From the NCBI GenBank assembly GCA_963752565.1, contig CAVVZC010000003.1, positions 62,001 to 126,000 on the forward strand: a stretch of 64,000 bases of DNA, written 5' to 3'. A model generated the notes under the pieces. It saw only the letters and a program-made list of their open reading frames with translations, was not told the origin of the DNA and made no database searches. Position 1 is the first letter of the stretch. Each line of letters begins with the position of its first letter. Below are positions 1-8,535 of this stretch, one piece after another. The stretch comes from UBA11574 sp963752565. Lineage in GTDB: Bacteria > Desulfobacterota > Desulfobacteria > Desulfobacterales > UBA11574. Both the position numbers and the translations under genes were made by a program.

Positions 1-49
1 AGATGCCGTTACGCATAGTGGACTATAGCGAAACGACATCTTCTCCCGC

Positions 50-110
50 AGAGCGGGATTTCGCTAAGCTCAACTTGCTTATATGCGGCAACCTCGACAA
101 TCGCTCAACT
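50..110. repeat. Partial copy of a palindromic intergenic repeat
   Basis: A G+C-rich hairpin (CCCGC, GAG, GCGGG) is followed by a sequence ending in AGCTCAACTTG. It closely resembles the block near 45,170-45,215 (TCGGGATTTCGCAAAGC and the following CTCAACTTG). It therefore looks like a truncated member of the palindromic repeat family described at 10,945 and 45,068. No coding sequence is supported in the first 687 bases. Confidence 0.5.
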
Positions 111-239
111 TAGATTTTAGTTTGGCTGATACAGGAGAATCTCCGTTCCCAGCTAAGGGTTCACGAAACAATAAGTTTGTGAAATTATTTTTGAGCGAAC
201 CCTGAGGTTTCAGATGAGATCCATCTGAAATCAAATATT

Positions 240-545
240 TTTCTTGAATCTTGCACGAGTCGGAGGCTTTCATCTGCCCCGATAGCGGGATTTCCACTTC
301 GCTCCAACAAGGCATTTAAGGGCGAAGCCATAGTAAGCTATTGCGAGTCCTTAATAACGCAGCAGATGATAGACTCCGGCTCGCCCATTGGGTGAAAATT
401 GATGAGAAAAAATATCATCATCCGACCTGCTCGCTTGTGCCTCACAGTACAGGCGGGCATACCGTTTGGGTAAAATGTTTGATCAAATGGTTTTGTTTAA
501 GCTCTGTTTAATTAAATGTTTTAAGGGTTCTTATCAATTTTCATG
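240..545. repeat. Left arm of a ~300-bp inverted repeat around the liv operon
   Basis: Read as a reverse complement, this block matches 6,361-6,640. Shared landmarks in order are GCACGAGTCG, the GATAGCGGGATTTCCACTTC block, GGCATTTAAGGGCGAAGCCA, the AATTGATGAGAA tract, and GGGTAAAATGTTTGATC. Identity is high in the first 150 bp and patchy after that. The two arms enclose livK to livF and the small membrane-protein gene at 6,093. Confidence 0.8.
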
Positions 546-687
546 CAAGATTCAGGTTGTTATTCCAGTAATCCAAGACCCCAACTGGATAACATTTTCG
601 GGTGGACGATAAAGCCAGTTTGATTGTAGAAGTAGTTCGGTTTCCAAAACAGTGAACGTGTTAAACATTTGAAAAAAGGAGGCGTAG

Positions 688-1869
688 ATGACACTCAAGA
701 GAATTTCTATTTTCACAATAATTTGTCTATTCTGTTTGGGATGCTGATTTCATGGTGAAATCCCGCAATGACTTTCAAGGGGACCTATAAAGTGGGGGCC
801 GTGTTTTCCGTAACCGGTCGAACCTCTTTTTTGGGGGATCCTGAAAAGAAAACCGCCGAGATGATCGCAGAACAGATCAACAAAGCCGGCGGCATTAACG
901 GCCACAAGCTGGAATTGATTGTATATGATACCGAAGGTGATGCAACAAAGGCTAATCTGGCAGTAAAAAAACTCATTACCCAGGATAAGGTCAGCGCGGT
1001 GATCGGTCCTTCTTTGAGCGGGACGTCTCTAGCGGTTTTGCCTTTGGCCGAAAAATATAAGACGCCTCTGGTTTCCTGTGCAGCCAGTTATAAAATTGTT
1101 CATAATGACAAGACGGGCAAACCGTATAAATGGGTCTTTAAAACACCTCAAACCGATACCATGGCTGTTGAGGCGATTTATACACGGCTGCAAAAAAAGC
1201 GGCATCAATAAGATCGCCATCGTTAGTGTGACTTCAGGGTTTGGCGCCAGCGGCCGTGGTGAACTCATCCGGCTTGCTCCCAAGTATAAAATGAATATTG
1301 TTGCCGATGAAAAATACGGCCCTAAAGATACGGATATGACGGCCCAGTTGACCAAAATCAAGGGCAAGTCGCCAAAGGCCATTGTCAACTGGTCTGTGGG
1401 GCCGACCCAGGTTACGGTGCTTCGCAACTATAGAGATTTGGGAATGACCAGCATTCCGTTTTATCAGAGTCATGGCTTTGGCAGCCGCAAAAATATCGAA
1501 CTCGCGGCAGGGGCGGCAGAAGGCGTTTATTGCCCTCTGGGCTCATGTAACATCGCCGGATTACTTCCGGCAAATGATCCGCAAAAAGGTGTGACCACCA
1601 AGTATATGAAAGACTATATGGCCAAATATAACGAACCGCTGTCTTCATTCGGCGGCCATGCGTGGGATGCGCTATACATTGTAGCAAAAGCGCTTGAGAA
1701 TGTTGGTGACGACAAGGCAAAGATTCAGGGCTATCTTGAAAATCATATCAAAGGTTTCGTGGGTCAACATGGTATTTTCAACTACTCTGCGGACGATCAT
1801 AACGGTCTGAATAAGGATGCGTTTAATATGGTCGTTGTAAAAGATGGAGACTGGGCATTAGCGGACTGA
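688..1869 (+). pseudogene. livK: Broken branched-chain amino acid-type ABC substrate-binding lipoprotein gene
   Basis: Periplasmic binding protein (Leu/Ile/Val-BP family, type I fold) expected to feed the permease genes that follow. An AAGGAGG site precedes the ATG at 688, which begins a lipoprotein signal (MTLKRISIFTIICLFCLGC) that runs straight into TGA at 745. The mature part continues in another frame from about 768 (YKVGAVFSVTG, the conserved N-terminal strand). That frame stops at 1,209, and the C-terminal lobe continues in a third frame from about 1,195 to 1,869. The second break lies in a run of seven A at 1,192-1,198; six would give a continuous LQKSGINKIAIV. What is seen is a stop plus two frame changes. 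Either the gene is decayed or the sequence has errors. The rest of the operon is intact, which would be unusual if the binding protein were truly dead. Confidence 0.85.
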
Positions 1870-2201
1870 TTTTCTCTTATTGATCGTAAACAGAACCCTA
1901 ACGTTGCAAAAGTTCAGGATGCCGTAAATCCAAGGCGTCCAGGGATGACGCTGTAGTAAACTATCGATAGCCCTTGGCAACGAAGGAATTACGGTATCAT
2001 GGGCTTTCCCGAAGGGTAAAAAAATATGTCATACGAAACTTAGTTTTCTGGAATTCACGCCGGGTTTATTCCAAAATTTTCTGTATGATATGTATAACAT
2101 ATAGAAATGTTTTAATATAATATATTGGCATATTTATTTATGCAACGATAGGGAAAGCTTTCGATCAATTAAGGTTTTAGATTCTTTTCAACATTTTTTC
2201 T

Positions 2202-2238
2202 GTGAGGGTGGTGTTCCATTTTACCACCCTCGCTTTTT
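2202..2238 (+). terminator. Hairpin terminator between livK and livH
   Basis: The stem GAGGGTGGT pairs with ACCACCCTC around a ~10-nt loop and is followed by GCTTTTT. It lies in the 390-nt gap between the binding-protein gene and livH. This position fits partial termination that favours binding-protein mRNA over permease mRNA, as is common in ABC operons. The rest of the gap shows nothing codable. Confidence 0.8.
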
Positions 2239-2259
2239 AATCAAATCCCGTTCTAATCT

Positions 2260-3162
2260 ATGGAAACGATAACACTATCAGGGCAGCTGTTTCAATACCT
2301 GATCACCGGCATTACCGTGGGCAGTGTCTATGCCATGGTGGCCGTGGGATTTAACATCATTTATAATGTGACCGAGATCATCAATTTCGCCCAGGGCGAA
2401 TTCGTCATGCTGGGGGGGCTGATCATGGTCTTTTTCCACGTGGTCATGGGGCTTCCTTTAATTATGGCTTTCCCGGCCACGGTTATTCTTGTGACGCTGG
2501 TGGGGATACTTTTAGACCGGTTGGCAATCCGCCCCATCCGCCAGCCCTCGGTGCTTACGCTGATTATCGCCACCATTGCAGCGTCGATTCTGCTCAAGGG
2601 CGCGGCCATGTTTATCTGGGGAAAGGATCCTTATGATCTACCGGCGTTTTCCGGGCGTAATCCCATCACTGTTTTCGGGGCCGTGATTCAACCCCAGTAT
2701 CTGTGGGTGATCGGTTTTCTGATCGTTATTGTCATTGTTTTGTCGATCTTTTTTAATCGAACCATTATCGGAAAGGCCATGAGCGCCTGTGCGGACAATC
2801 CGAACGCGGCCAGCCTGGTGGGGATTAATGTCAAACAAATGATTTTGTTGTCCTTTGCCCTTTCAGGGGCCATTGGGGCGGTGGCCGGTATTACGGTTAC
2901 GCCCATATCCCTTATGGAGTACGATCGGGGAGCCATGCTGGCGGTGAAGGGATTCGGTGCGGCCATCCTTGGAGGACTGGGAAGCTTTCCCGGGGCTATT
3001 CTGGGAGGGCTTATTATGGGAACCATCGAGTCCTTTGGGGCCGGACTGATCAGCTCGGGATACAAAGATGCTTTTGCGCTGATCGTTCTTCTGATTGTCC
3101 TCTTTTTTAGACCCAGTGGAATTTTAGGGAGTATAGAGATCAGCAAAATCAAAAGGTTTTAA
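2260..3162 (+). CDS. livH: Branched-chain amino acid ABC transporter permease LivH
   Basis: A 300-aa inner-membrane permease of the LivH/BPD-type family, which forms the translocation pore together with LivM. Evidence is about eight hydrophobic segments, the family N-terminus (QYLITGITVGSVYAMVAVGF), the EIINFAQGEFVMLGG segment, and the late GFGAAILGGLGSFPGAILGG loop that contacts the ATPases. Length is normal for the family. There is no convincing Shine-Dalgarno before the ATG, but the start fits family alignments. It is followed two bases later by livM. Specificity (Leu/Ile/Val or another amide or short acid) cannot be read from the permease. Confidence 0.93.
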   Translation: METITLSGQLFQYLITGITVGSVYAMVAVGFNIIYNVTEIINFAQGEFVMLGGLIMVFFHVVMGLPLIMAFPATVILVTLVGILLDRLAIRPIRQPSVLTLIIATIAASILLKGAAMFIWGKDPYDLPAFSGRNPITVFGAVIQPQYLWVIGFLIVIVIVLSIFFNRTIIGKAMSACADNPNAASLVGINVKQMILLSFALSGAIGAVAGITVTPISLMEYDRGAMLAVKGFGAAILGGLGSFPGAILGGLIMGTIESFGAGLISSGYKDAFALIVLLIVLFFRPSGILGSIEISKIKRF

Positions 3163-3164
3163 GG

Positions 3165-4118
3165 ATGTCACGAATCGGAAAAATTCCCATAGCTGTCTTT
3201 GCGCTCTTTATCATCGCCTTTCCATGGGTTGCCCACGAAATTCCCTCTATAGAACATTATGCCGACATCATGATCTTTGCAGGGATATACTGCCTAATGA
3301 CCATGGGACTGAGTTTGCTTATGGGGTATGCCGGCCAGATCTCCATCGGGCATGCGGCCTTTTACGGCATCGGCGCCTATACCTCTGCCATTTTGACGGC
3401 CCAGTATGGTTTGAATCCCTGGCCGTGCATAATTGTCGGTATGGTCATATCGGCGGTGGTTGCCGTTTTGGTGGGAGCACCTTCTCTCAAACTAAGGGGT
3501 CATTATCTGGCCATGGCAACGCTGGCCTTTGGGATTATTGTGTATATCATTTTCAATGAAGAGGCGGCCTGGACCGGCGGTCCGGATGGTATGACCGGCA
3601 TACCGGGTTTGAGTTTGTTCGGATTTGAATTTGATTCTGTTGAAAAGTATTATTGTTTGGTCTGGGGTTTTGTCTTTGCTGTGTTTATCTTTACCGTCAA
3701 TATAATTCAATCGGGCATAGGGCGTGCATTACGGGCCATTCATGTCAGTGAACCGGCGGCCGGCGCCATGGGCGTGGATATTTCCAGGTTTAAGATACTG
3801 GTCTTTGTCTATTCGGCGGTTTTGGCCTCTTTGGCCGGCAGTCTTTATGCGCATTATCTTAATTTTATCAACCCATCGACCTTTGATCTCTTCTTTTCCA
3901 TCAAGCTTCTGATCATGATTGCCCTGGGAGGGATGTATAACATCTGGGGTGCGATTATCGGTGCCGTCCTCATCACCTTTTTAAGCTATGAATGGCTCCA
4001 TTATTTCCAAGAATATGAGGTCATCGTATACGGCGCCATTCTGCTTCTGGTCACCATTTTTTTCCCCAAAGGACTGGTTGGGGTGCCGGGAATCGTAAAG
4101 GGCTGGTTCAGGGAATAG
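3165..4118 (+). CDS. livM: Branched-chain amino acid ABC transporter permease LivM
   Basis: A 317-aa second permease subunit. Landmarks are the MGYAGQISIGHAAFYGIGAY segment typical of LivM, the GHYLAMATLAFG strand-helix, and the EPAAGAMGVDISRFK coupling loop. The C-terminal LGGMYNIWGAIIGAV segment is followed by the final transmembrane helix. The start codon sits directly after the livH stop with an AAGG overlapping the junction, so translation is probably coupled. The N-terminal segment is a membrane anchor rather than a cleaved signal. Confidence 0.93.
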   Translation: MSRIGKIPIAVFALFIIAFPWVAHEIPSIEHYADIMIFAGIYCLMTMGLSLLMGYAGQISIGHAAFYGIGAYTSAILTAQYGLNPWPCIIVGMVISAVVAVLVGAPSLKLRGHYLAMATLAFGIIVYIIFNEEAAWTGGPDGMTGIPGLSLFGFEFDSVEKYYCLVWGFVFAVFIFTVNIIQSGIGRALRAIHVSEPAAGAMGVDISRFKILVFVYSAVLASLAGSLYAHYLNFINPSTFDLFFSIKLLIMIALGGMYNIWGAIIGAVLITFLSYEWLHYFQEYEVIVYGAILLLVTIFFPKGLVGVPGIVKGWFRE

Positions 4119-4125
4119 ACATCCG

Positions 4126-4905
4126 ATGAATTTTGTAGAAGAAGAAAATATTCTGGAGCTAAATCGAGTGGTCATGGCCTTTGGCGGGTTGATGGCGCTC
4201 AGCAATCTTAGTTTTCGGGTGAAAAAGGGAATGATCAAAGCCATTATCGGTCCCAACGGTGCAGGAAAGACAACGCTGTTCAATATCATTACCGGATCTT
4301 TTCCGCCCACAGAAGGGTCGGTCATGTTCAAGGGATTGCCCATTGAACATCTCAAAGCTCACAAGATTGCGAAACGGGGTATTTCCAGGACATTCCAGAC
4401 CGTGGAGCTGTTCGGCAACATGACGGTTCTGGAAAATGTGATGCTGGGCTGTCATACCAGAGTACGATCATCTTTTTTGTCTTCGGGGTTCCAACTTCCG
4501 CAGGTCAGGCGGAAAGAAGCACGGGTTAAAGAAAGCGCCATGAAGATTTTAAAATTTATCGGACTTGTCGATAAATTCAATGACCCTGCAGACAGTTTGC
4601 CTTTAGGGAAGCAAAAGATACTCGAGATCGGGCGGGCCCTGGCCAGTGAACCGGAACTGATTTGTCTGGATGAACCTGCGGCCGGTTTGAATGAGACCGA
4701 AACTTACGTGGCATCTTCTCTGATCCGGGCCATCAATGCAAAGGGGATCACGGTTCTTTTGGTGGAACATGACATGAAGGTGATCATGAACATATCTGAT
4801 GAGATCACGGTGTTGAACTATGGACAGAAGATTGCCGAAGGACCGCCACAAGAGATACAAAATAATCGTAGGGTTATTGAAGCTTATTTAGGAAGTGAGA
4901 TTTAA
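4126..4905 (+). CDS. livG: Branched-chain amino acid ABC transporter ATP-binding protein LivG
   Basis: A 259-aa cytoplasmic ATPase subunit. Walker A GPNGAGKTT lies at about residues 42-50, the Q-loop in SRTFQTVELF, and Walker B/D-loop in LICLDEPAAGLNETE. The H-loop is in VLLVEHDMKVIM. The signature is the family-typical degenerate LPLGKQKILEIGRAL rather than LSGGQ. The BCA_ABC_TP_C-type C-terminal tail (IQNNRRVIEAYLG) is present. It starts seven bases after livM and ends three before livF. Confidence 0.94.
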   Translation: MNFVEEENILELNRVVMAFGGLMALSNLSFRVKKGMIKAIIGPNGAGKTTLFNIITGSFPPTEGSVMFKGLPIEHLKAHKIAKRGISRTFQTVELFGNMTVLENVMLGCHTRVRSSFLSSGFQLPQVRRKEARVKESAMKILKFIGLVDKFNDPADSLPLGKQKILEIGRALASEPELICLDEPAAGLNETETYVASSLIRAINAKGITVLLVEHDMKVIMNISDEITVLNYGQKIAEGPPQEIQNNRRVIEAYLGSEI

Positions 4906-4908
4906 ACC

Positions 4909-5622
4909 ATGCTCAGGGTTGAGGGCTTAAACACTACGTATGGCAGTATCCAGGTGCTTAAAAATGTCTCCCTAAAGGTGCCAAAAGGAAAGGTGGTTTC
5001 CATTATCGGGGCCAACGGGGCCGGCAAGTCGACCCTTTTGAAGTCGATCTCCGGCCTGATGAAAATCAGCAAGGGAAGTATTTTTTATAAAGACAAGGAT
5101 ATTGCCGGAATGCCTGCCAACCGGATCGTGGGTTTGGGCATATCCCAGGTGCCCGAAGGACGTCAAATTTTTGCCCATTTGAGCGTTCTGGACAATATTC
5201 ATCTGGGAGCCTATCTCTATTTTAAGCGTCACAATCGCCTTGAGATCAAAGAACGCGTTGATCGTATTTATGAGATTTTCCCCATCCTTGAAACACGTTC
5301 CAAACAGATCGCCGGCACACTGTCCGGTGGCGAGCAGCAGATGCTGGCCATTGCCCGTGCTTTGATGGCCCGGCCGGAACTGCTTCTCTTGGACGAACCC
5401 TCCATGGGCATCGCGCCATTGATCCTTCGCGAAATATTTAACGTCATTCAACAGCTTAATGAATCCGGGACCACGATCCTTCTTGTGGAACAGAATGCAC
5501 GGGCTGCCCTCAAAGTGGCCCATCACTCCTATGTGCTTGAAAGGGGCGAAATTGTAATGGAAGGTCTGGCTGGCGAATTATTGCACAATCCCAGGGTGAA
5601 AGAAGTATATCTGGGTGGATAG
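4909..5622 (+). CDS. livF: Branched-chain amino acid ABC transporter ATP-binding protein LivF
   Basis: A 237-aa partner ATPase. Walker A GANGAGKST is at about residues 34-42, the signature is LSGGEQQMLAIARAL, and Walker B is LLLLDEPSMGIAP. The switch region is VEQNARAALKVAHHSYVLERG. LivF and LivG act as a heterodimer under LivHM. It is the last gene of the operon. Its stop codon (5,620-5,622) is followed one base later by a miniature palindromic element. Confidence 0.94.
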   Translation: MLRVEGLNTTYGSIQVLKNVSLKVPKGKVVSIIGANGAGKSTLLKSISGLMKISKGSIFYKDKDIAGMPANRIVGLGISQVPEGRQIFAHLSVLDNIHLGAYLYFKRHNRLEIKERVDRIYEIFPILETRSKQIAGTLSGGEQQMLAIARALMARPELLLLDEPSMGIAPLILREIFNVIQQLNESGTTILLVEQNARAALKVAHHSYVLERGEIVMEGLAGELLHNPRVKEVYLGG

Positions 5623-5623
5623 T

Positions 5624-5768
5624 TAGTGTCTATCCATAAATGGTCTTTTTGCTCAATTTCTGCGTTACGCTCAAAAAATAATCCTCGGAATATTAAACAT
5701 ATGCCTGTGGTTATTTTTTTCGCATGCCTTGATCTTGAACAAAAATCCTCATTTATGGATGGACACTA
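5624..5768. repeat. Miniature palindromic element, GTGTCCATCC type, copy 1
   Basis: The termini are TAGTGTCTATCCATAAA and its near-complement TTTATGGATGGACACTA, each bounded by TA. The interior contains CTCAATTTCTGCGTTACG and GATCTTGAACAAAAATCC. Copy 2 at 6,687-6,831 is the same element in reverse, at roughly 80-85% identity by eye. Ends bounded by TA suggest an IS630/Tc1-mariner-type non-autonomous element. Confidence 0.85.
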
Positions 5769-6092
5769 ATTTTATTCTCAATGAGCGAATATCCGCTTTA
5801 TTGCGCGTTGATCATCTCTTGATTTGATCTATGTACTATTAGAACATGACTTATTAAGTATAGAGTATTGCGATCGGTCTGGGCCAGGGTTAAGGTATTC
5901 TATTAATTTTTTATCAGATTGACAGCGCGTTAGCGCTACCTCAACTTCCCCGATGAATACGGGATAAATAGGCACTTTAGATCACTTCAAACTTTAGGCA
6001 CTTATGAGAGGCTTCGGTAACATTGCCATTGTTGAGGATTATGTCGAGTATCTAATTAGCTTATCAGTGACAATTGAATTTGAGATAACATC
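5769..6092. other. Intergenic stretch without recognised feature
   Basis: About 320 bases after the repeat show no ORF, clear terminator or promoter. AT content is mixed. Nothing further is supported. Confidence 0.5.
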
Positions 6093-6353
6093 ATGAATTC
6101 TGAAAAATTGGACAACAGCCAAAAAGATTCCATGCTTAAAAACAAACCGGTTATTCAGATCATCTATGGTATTGTACTGACCCTTGCGGGCATCGGCGTA
6201 TTTTACAGGATACCCCAGGTCATGCCCAGAGTCGAACAGATACAGCAGTTTTCTTCGGTGATGGGCTTTATCCGTTTTAGTTTTTATCTTTTGGGTGTTC
6301 TCCTTATTGGCGGCGGGTTGAAAAAGATATACGGGAATTACAAAAAATTGTAA
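6093..6353 (+). CDS. Small two-helix membrane protein, unknown function
   Basis: An 86-aa protein that I do not recognise. After a polar ~20-residue N-terminus there are two predicted transmembrane helices, about residues 22-40 (PVIQIIYGIVLTLAGIGVFY) and 58-78 (GFIRFSFYLLGVLLIGGGL). They are separated by a charged loop (PRVEQIQQ) and followed by a basic tail. The ribosome site is weak (GAGATAACATC before ATG). It lies between the liv operon and the right arm of the inverted repeat, so it may have travelled with the operon. It could be real or a chance ORF; the hydrophobic pattern favours real. Confidence 0.55.
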   Translation: MNSEKLDNSQKDSMLKNKPVIQIIYGIVLTLAGIGVFYRIPQVMPRVEQIQQFSSVMGFIRFSFYLLGVLLIGGGLKKIYGNYKKL

Positions 6354-6360
6354 TACCTGC

Positions 6361-6640
6361 ATGAAAATTGATGAGAATCTTTAGACTTAATAATTGAAGC
6401 GGGATTAAGCAATATCAAAGGATCAAACATTTTACCCAAATGTTAAATCGTATGATGATCTTCTTTTCTTCTCATCAATTTTCACCCCAAAGGGCGAGCC
6501 GGAGGCTTTCATCTACTGCGTTATTAAGGGGTCGCAATAGGACAGACTATGGCTTCGCCCTTAAATGCCTTGTTGGAGCGAAGTGGAAATCCCGCTATCG
6601 GGGCATATGAAAACCTGCGACTCGTGCAGGATTCAAATAG
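6361..6640. repeat. Right arm of the ~300-bp inverted repeat
   Basis: This is the reverse complement of 240-545 (see that entry). Here the conserved part includes GGCGAGCCGGAGGCTTTCAT, ATGGCTTCGCCCTTAAATGC and TTGGAGCGAAGTGGAAATCC. The right arm lacks about 30 bp present in the left arm (the insert around 430-460). Confidence 0.8.
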
Positions 6641-6686
6641 CTCAAGTTTCGATCCAAGCTTTTTCTTTGCAGGTATAGATTCTATT

Positions 6687-6831
6687 TAGTGTCCATCCAT
6701 ATAGGAGTATTTTTGTTCATGATCAAGGCATGCGAGAAAAATAGCCGCAGGCATATAATTGATATGTTGAGGATTGTTTTTTGAGCATAACGAAGAGATT
6801 GGGCAAAAAGACCCTTTATGGATGGACACTA
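6687..6831. repeat. Miniature palindromic element, GTGTCCATCC type, copy 2
   Basis: Inverted relative to copy 1 at 5,624. It begins TAGTGTCCATCCATATAGG and ends CTTTATGGATGGACACTA. The right end stops one base before the TAA (6,833-6,835 on the minus strand) of the ABC-2 permease gene. TA flanks both ends. Confidence 0.85.
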
Positions 6832-6832
6832 T

Positions 6833-7618
6833 TTACTGGATCAACCTTTTTTTCATGGTATTAAGGGCAAGGCTTGTAAAGAAAAGAAAAAATACGATAA
6901 GATACACGATGCTGATGATCGGGGAAGTTTCGTTGGTTCCGATACTGAACCGTCTGGCCAATTCGGCCAGGTGATAGAGAGGGAAGGCCAGCGCAGCGGG
7001 TTGCACCCAGGCCGGTAAATTGGAAACAGGAAAAAATGTTCCGCTGAACAAAAACATCGGCGTAATGAAGAGAAATATCGGAAGATTGAACATGTCGATG
7101 GTCGGTGTAATTCCTGTAAAGAACATGCCGATGGCCCCAAAAGCCAGACCGCCGAAAAACGCAAGAGGAATCAGCAACAACCCCAGTGGAAACTGAATAA
7201 ATCCCAGCAGGCCGAGCACCATTAACATGATTGTTGCGGCACCTGCCGCTTTGGTTGCGCTCCAGACAATTTCAGCGATGATGATTTCTTCCAGGGACAA
7301 TGGTGTCGCCAGCATGCCGTCAAAGGTCTTCTGATAATACATTCGAACAAATGATGCGTAGGTGGTTTCAAAAAATGCATTCCACATCACGGCTGTGGCG
7401 ATCAATGCCGGCGCAATAAACGCCGTGTAAGAAAAATCGGCTCCTCCGTAATGCACATTGTCGATCAAACCGCTGAATCCCAAACCAAAAGCCAGAATGT
7501 AAAACAGCGGTTCGAACAGCGGTGTCAGAAAGTTCACCTTCCAGATTTTCTTGTAAACAACCAAGTTTCTTTCCCAGACCCTCAGAAATCGCCATGAAAA
7601 TGCAGCAGGATCGATCAT
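6833..7618 (-). CDS. ABC-2 type transporter permease
   Basis: A 261-aa inner-membrane permease of the ABC-2/NodJ-like family with about six hydrophobic segments. It includes the family helix around FLTPLFEPLFYILAFGLGFSG and a late segment LFLFSGTFFPVSNLP. I chose the ATG at 7,618 (MIDPAAFSWRF) because it overlaps the TGA of the upstream ATPase gene as ATGA, a classic coupled junction. A longer reading would extend into the ATPase gene. Together the two genes form an exporter. NodIJ-like systems move lipo-oligosaccharides, drugs or polysaccharide parts, and the substrate here is unknown. Confidence 0.88.
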   Translation of the reverse strand: MIDPAAFSWRFLRVWERNLVVYKKIWKVNFLTPLFEPLFYILAFGLGFSGLIDNVHYGGADFSYTAFIAPALIATAVMWNAFFETTYASFVRMYYQKTFDGMLATPLSLEEIIIAEIVWSATKAAGAATIMLMVLGLLGFIQFPLGLLLIPLAFFGGLAFGAIGMFFTGITPTIDMFNLPIFLFITPMFLFSGTFFPVSNLPAWVQPAALAFPLYHLAELARRFSIGTNETSPIISIVYLIVFFLFFTSLALNTMKKRLIQ

Positions 7619-8526
7619 TCTCGAAGCTCCCTTCCGGTCAAACGCAAAAAAACATCTTCCAGCGTGCTGTTGCGGTAAATGCACTTATCGTTGCAAAACC
7701 GTTCTCGAATCGTATTGTTCAGATCCTTTGTTTCTGTTTCATACAATATCAGGCGTCGGCCAAGATCATCGTACCCGATGTCATTTTCCTTGACATATTC
7801 AATCAGCATCTGATCCGGTCCTTCGATTTCGATGATATTATTACCGGCATGACGCTCGATCAAGCCTTCCGGGCTGCCATCCACCAGAATTTTACCGTGA
7901 TCAACAATAACCAGTCGGTCACAGAGGTGGGAGGCTTCTTCCATGTTATGGGTGGTGATGACGACGGTAAGACCGGTCTTTTTAAGATCCTCCAGCTTTT
8001 CCCAGACCTGGTGCCGGGATTGAGGATCAAGTCCGGTGGTCGGTTCATCCAGAATCAGCAGTTCCGGCCGGTTGATCAGCGATCTGGCCAAAATCAGCCG
8101 GCGCGCCATTCCACCGGAAAGCTCCATGACTTTGGCATCCTTTTTATGGCTCAGCGCGAAAAAATCGAGAAGTTCTTGGGTCCGTTCACCGGCTTCTTTT
8201 TTGGGAATAGAAAAGTATCCGGCAAATACATGCAGATTCTGTTCGACACTCAAATCCGGGTCCAGGGTGTTGTCCTGCTGACAGACGCCGATTCTTGATT
8301 TAATCTTTCGAAAATCGGTTCTGATATCCATACCGAAGATTCGAAGTTTGCCCCGTGTCGGGGGTGAAAATCCATACAGCATGCGAATAGTTGTCGTTTT
8401 GCCGGCGCCGTTGGGGCCCAACAGTCCAAAAAACTCACCCCGGTCCACTGAAAATGAGATGTCGTTAACGGCCGTAAATCCGTCAAATTGTTTTACCAGG
8501 TTTTGAATGTCGATGATTTTATCCAC
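7615..8526 (-). CDS. ABC-2 transporter ATP-binding protein (NodI/CcmA-like)
   Basis: A 303-aa ATPase. Walker A GPNGAGKTTT is at about residues 37-46, signature LSGGMARRLILARSL, Walker B LLILDEPTTGLDPQ and H-loop VVITTHNMEEASHLCD. A ~75-residue C-terminal domain (EYVKENDIGYDDLG onward, ending LEDVFLRLTGRELRE) is typical of this subfamily. It appears to start at GTG, nine bases after the stop of the acyl-CoA synthetase gene, with only a weak ribosome site. It probably forms an operon with the flanking synthetase and permease genes. Confidence 0.9.
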   Translation of the reverse strand: MDKIIDIQNLVKQFDGFTAVNDISFSVDRGEFFGLLGPNGAGKTTTIRMLYGFSPPTRGKLRIFGMDIRTDFRKIKSRIGVCQQDNTLDPDLSVEQNLHVFAGYFSIPKKEAGERTQELLDFFALSHKKDAKVMELSGGMARRLILARSLINRPELLILDEPTTGLDPQSRHQVWEKLEDLKKTGLTVVITTHNMEEASHLCDRLVIVDHGKILVDGSPEGLIERHAGNNIIEIEGPDQMLIEYVKENDIGYDDLGRRLILYETETKDLNNTIRERFCNDKCIYRNSTLEDVFLRLTGRELRE

Positions 8527-8535
8527 GTTTCTTCG

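Noticed and set aside
79..315. 78-codon ORF on the minus strand near the left edge
   Set aside because: It lies within the inverted repeat, and its reading matches no protein pattern; it is most likely a chance frame in repeat DNA.
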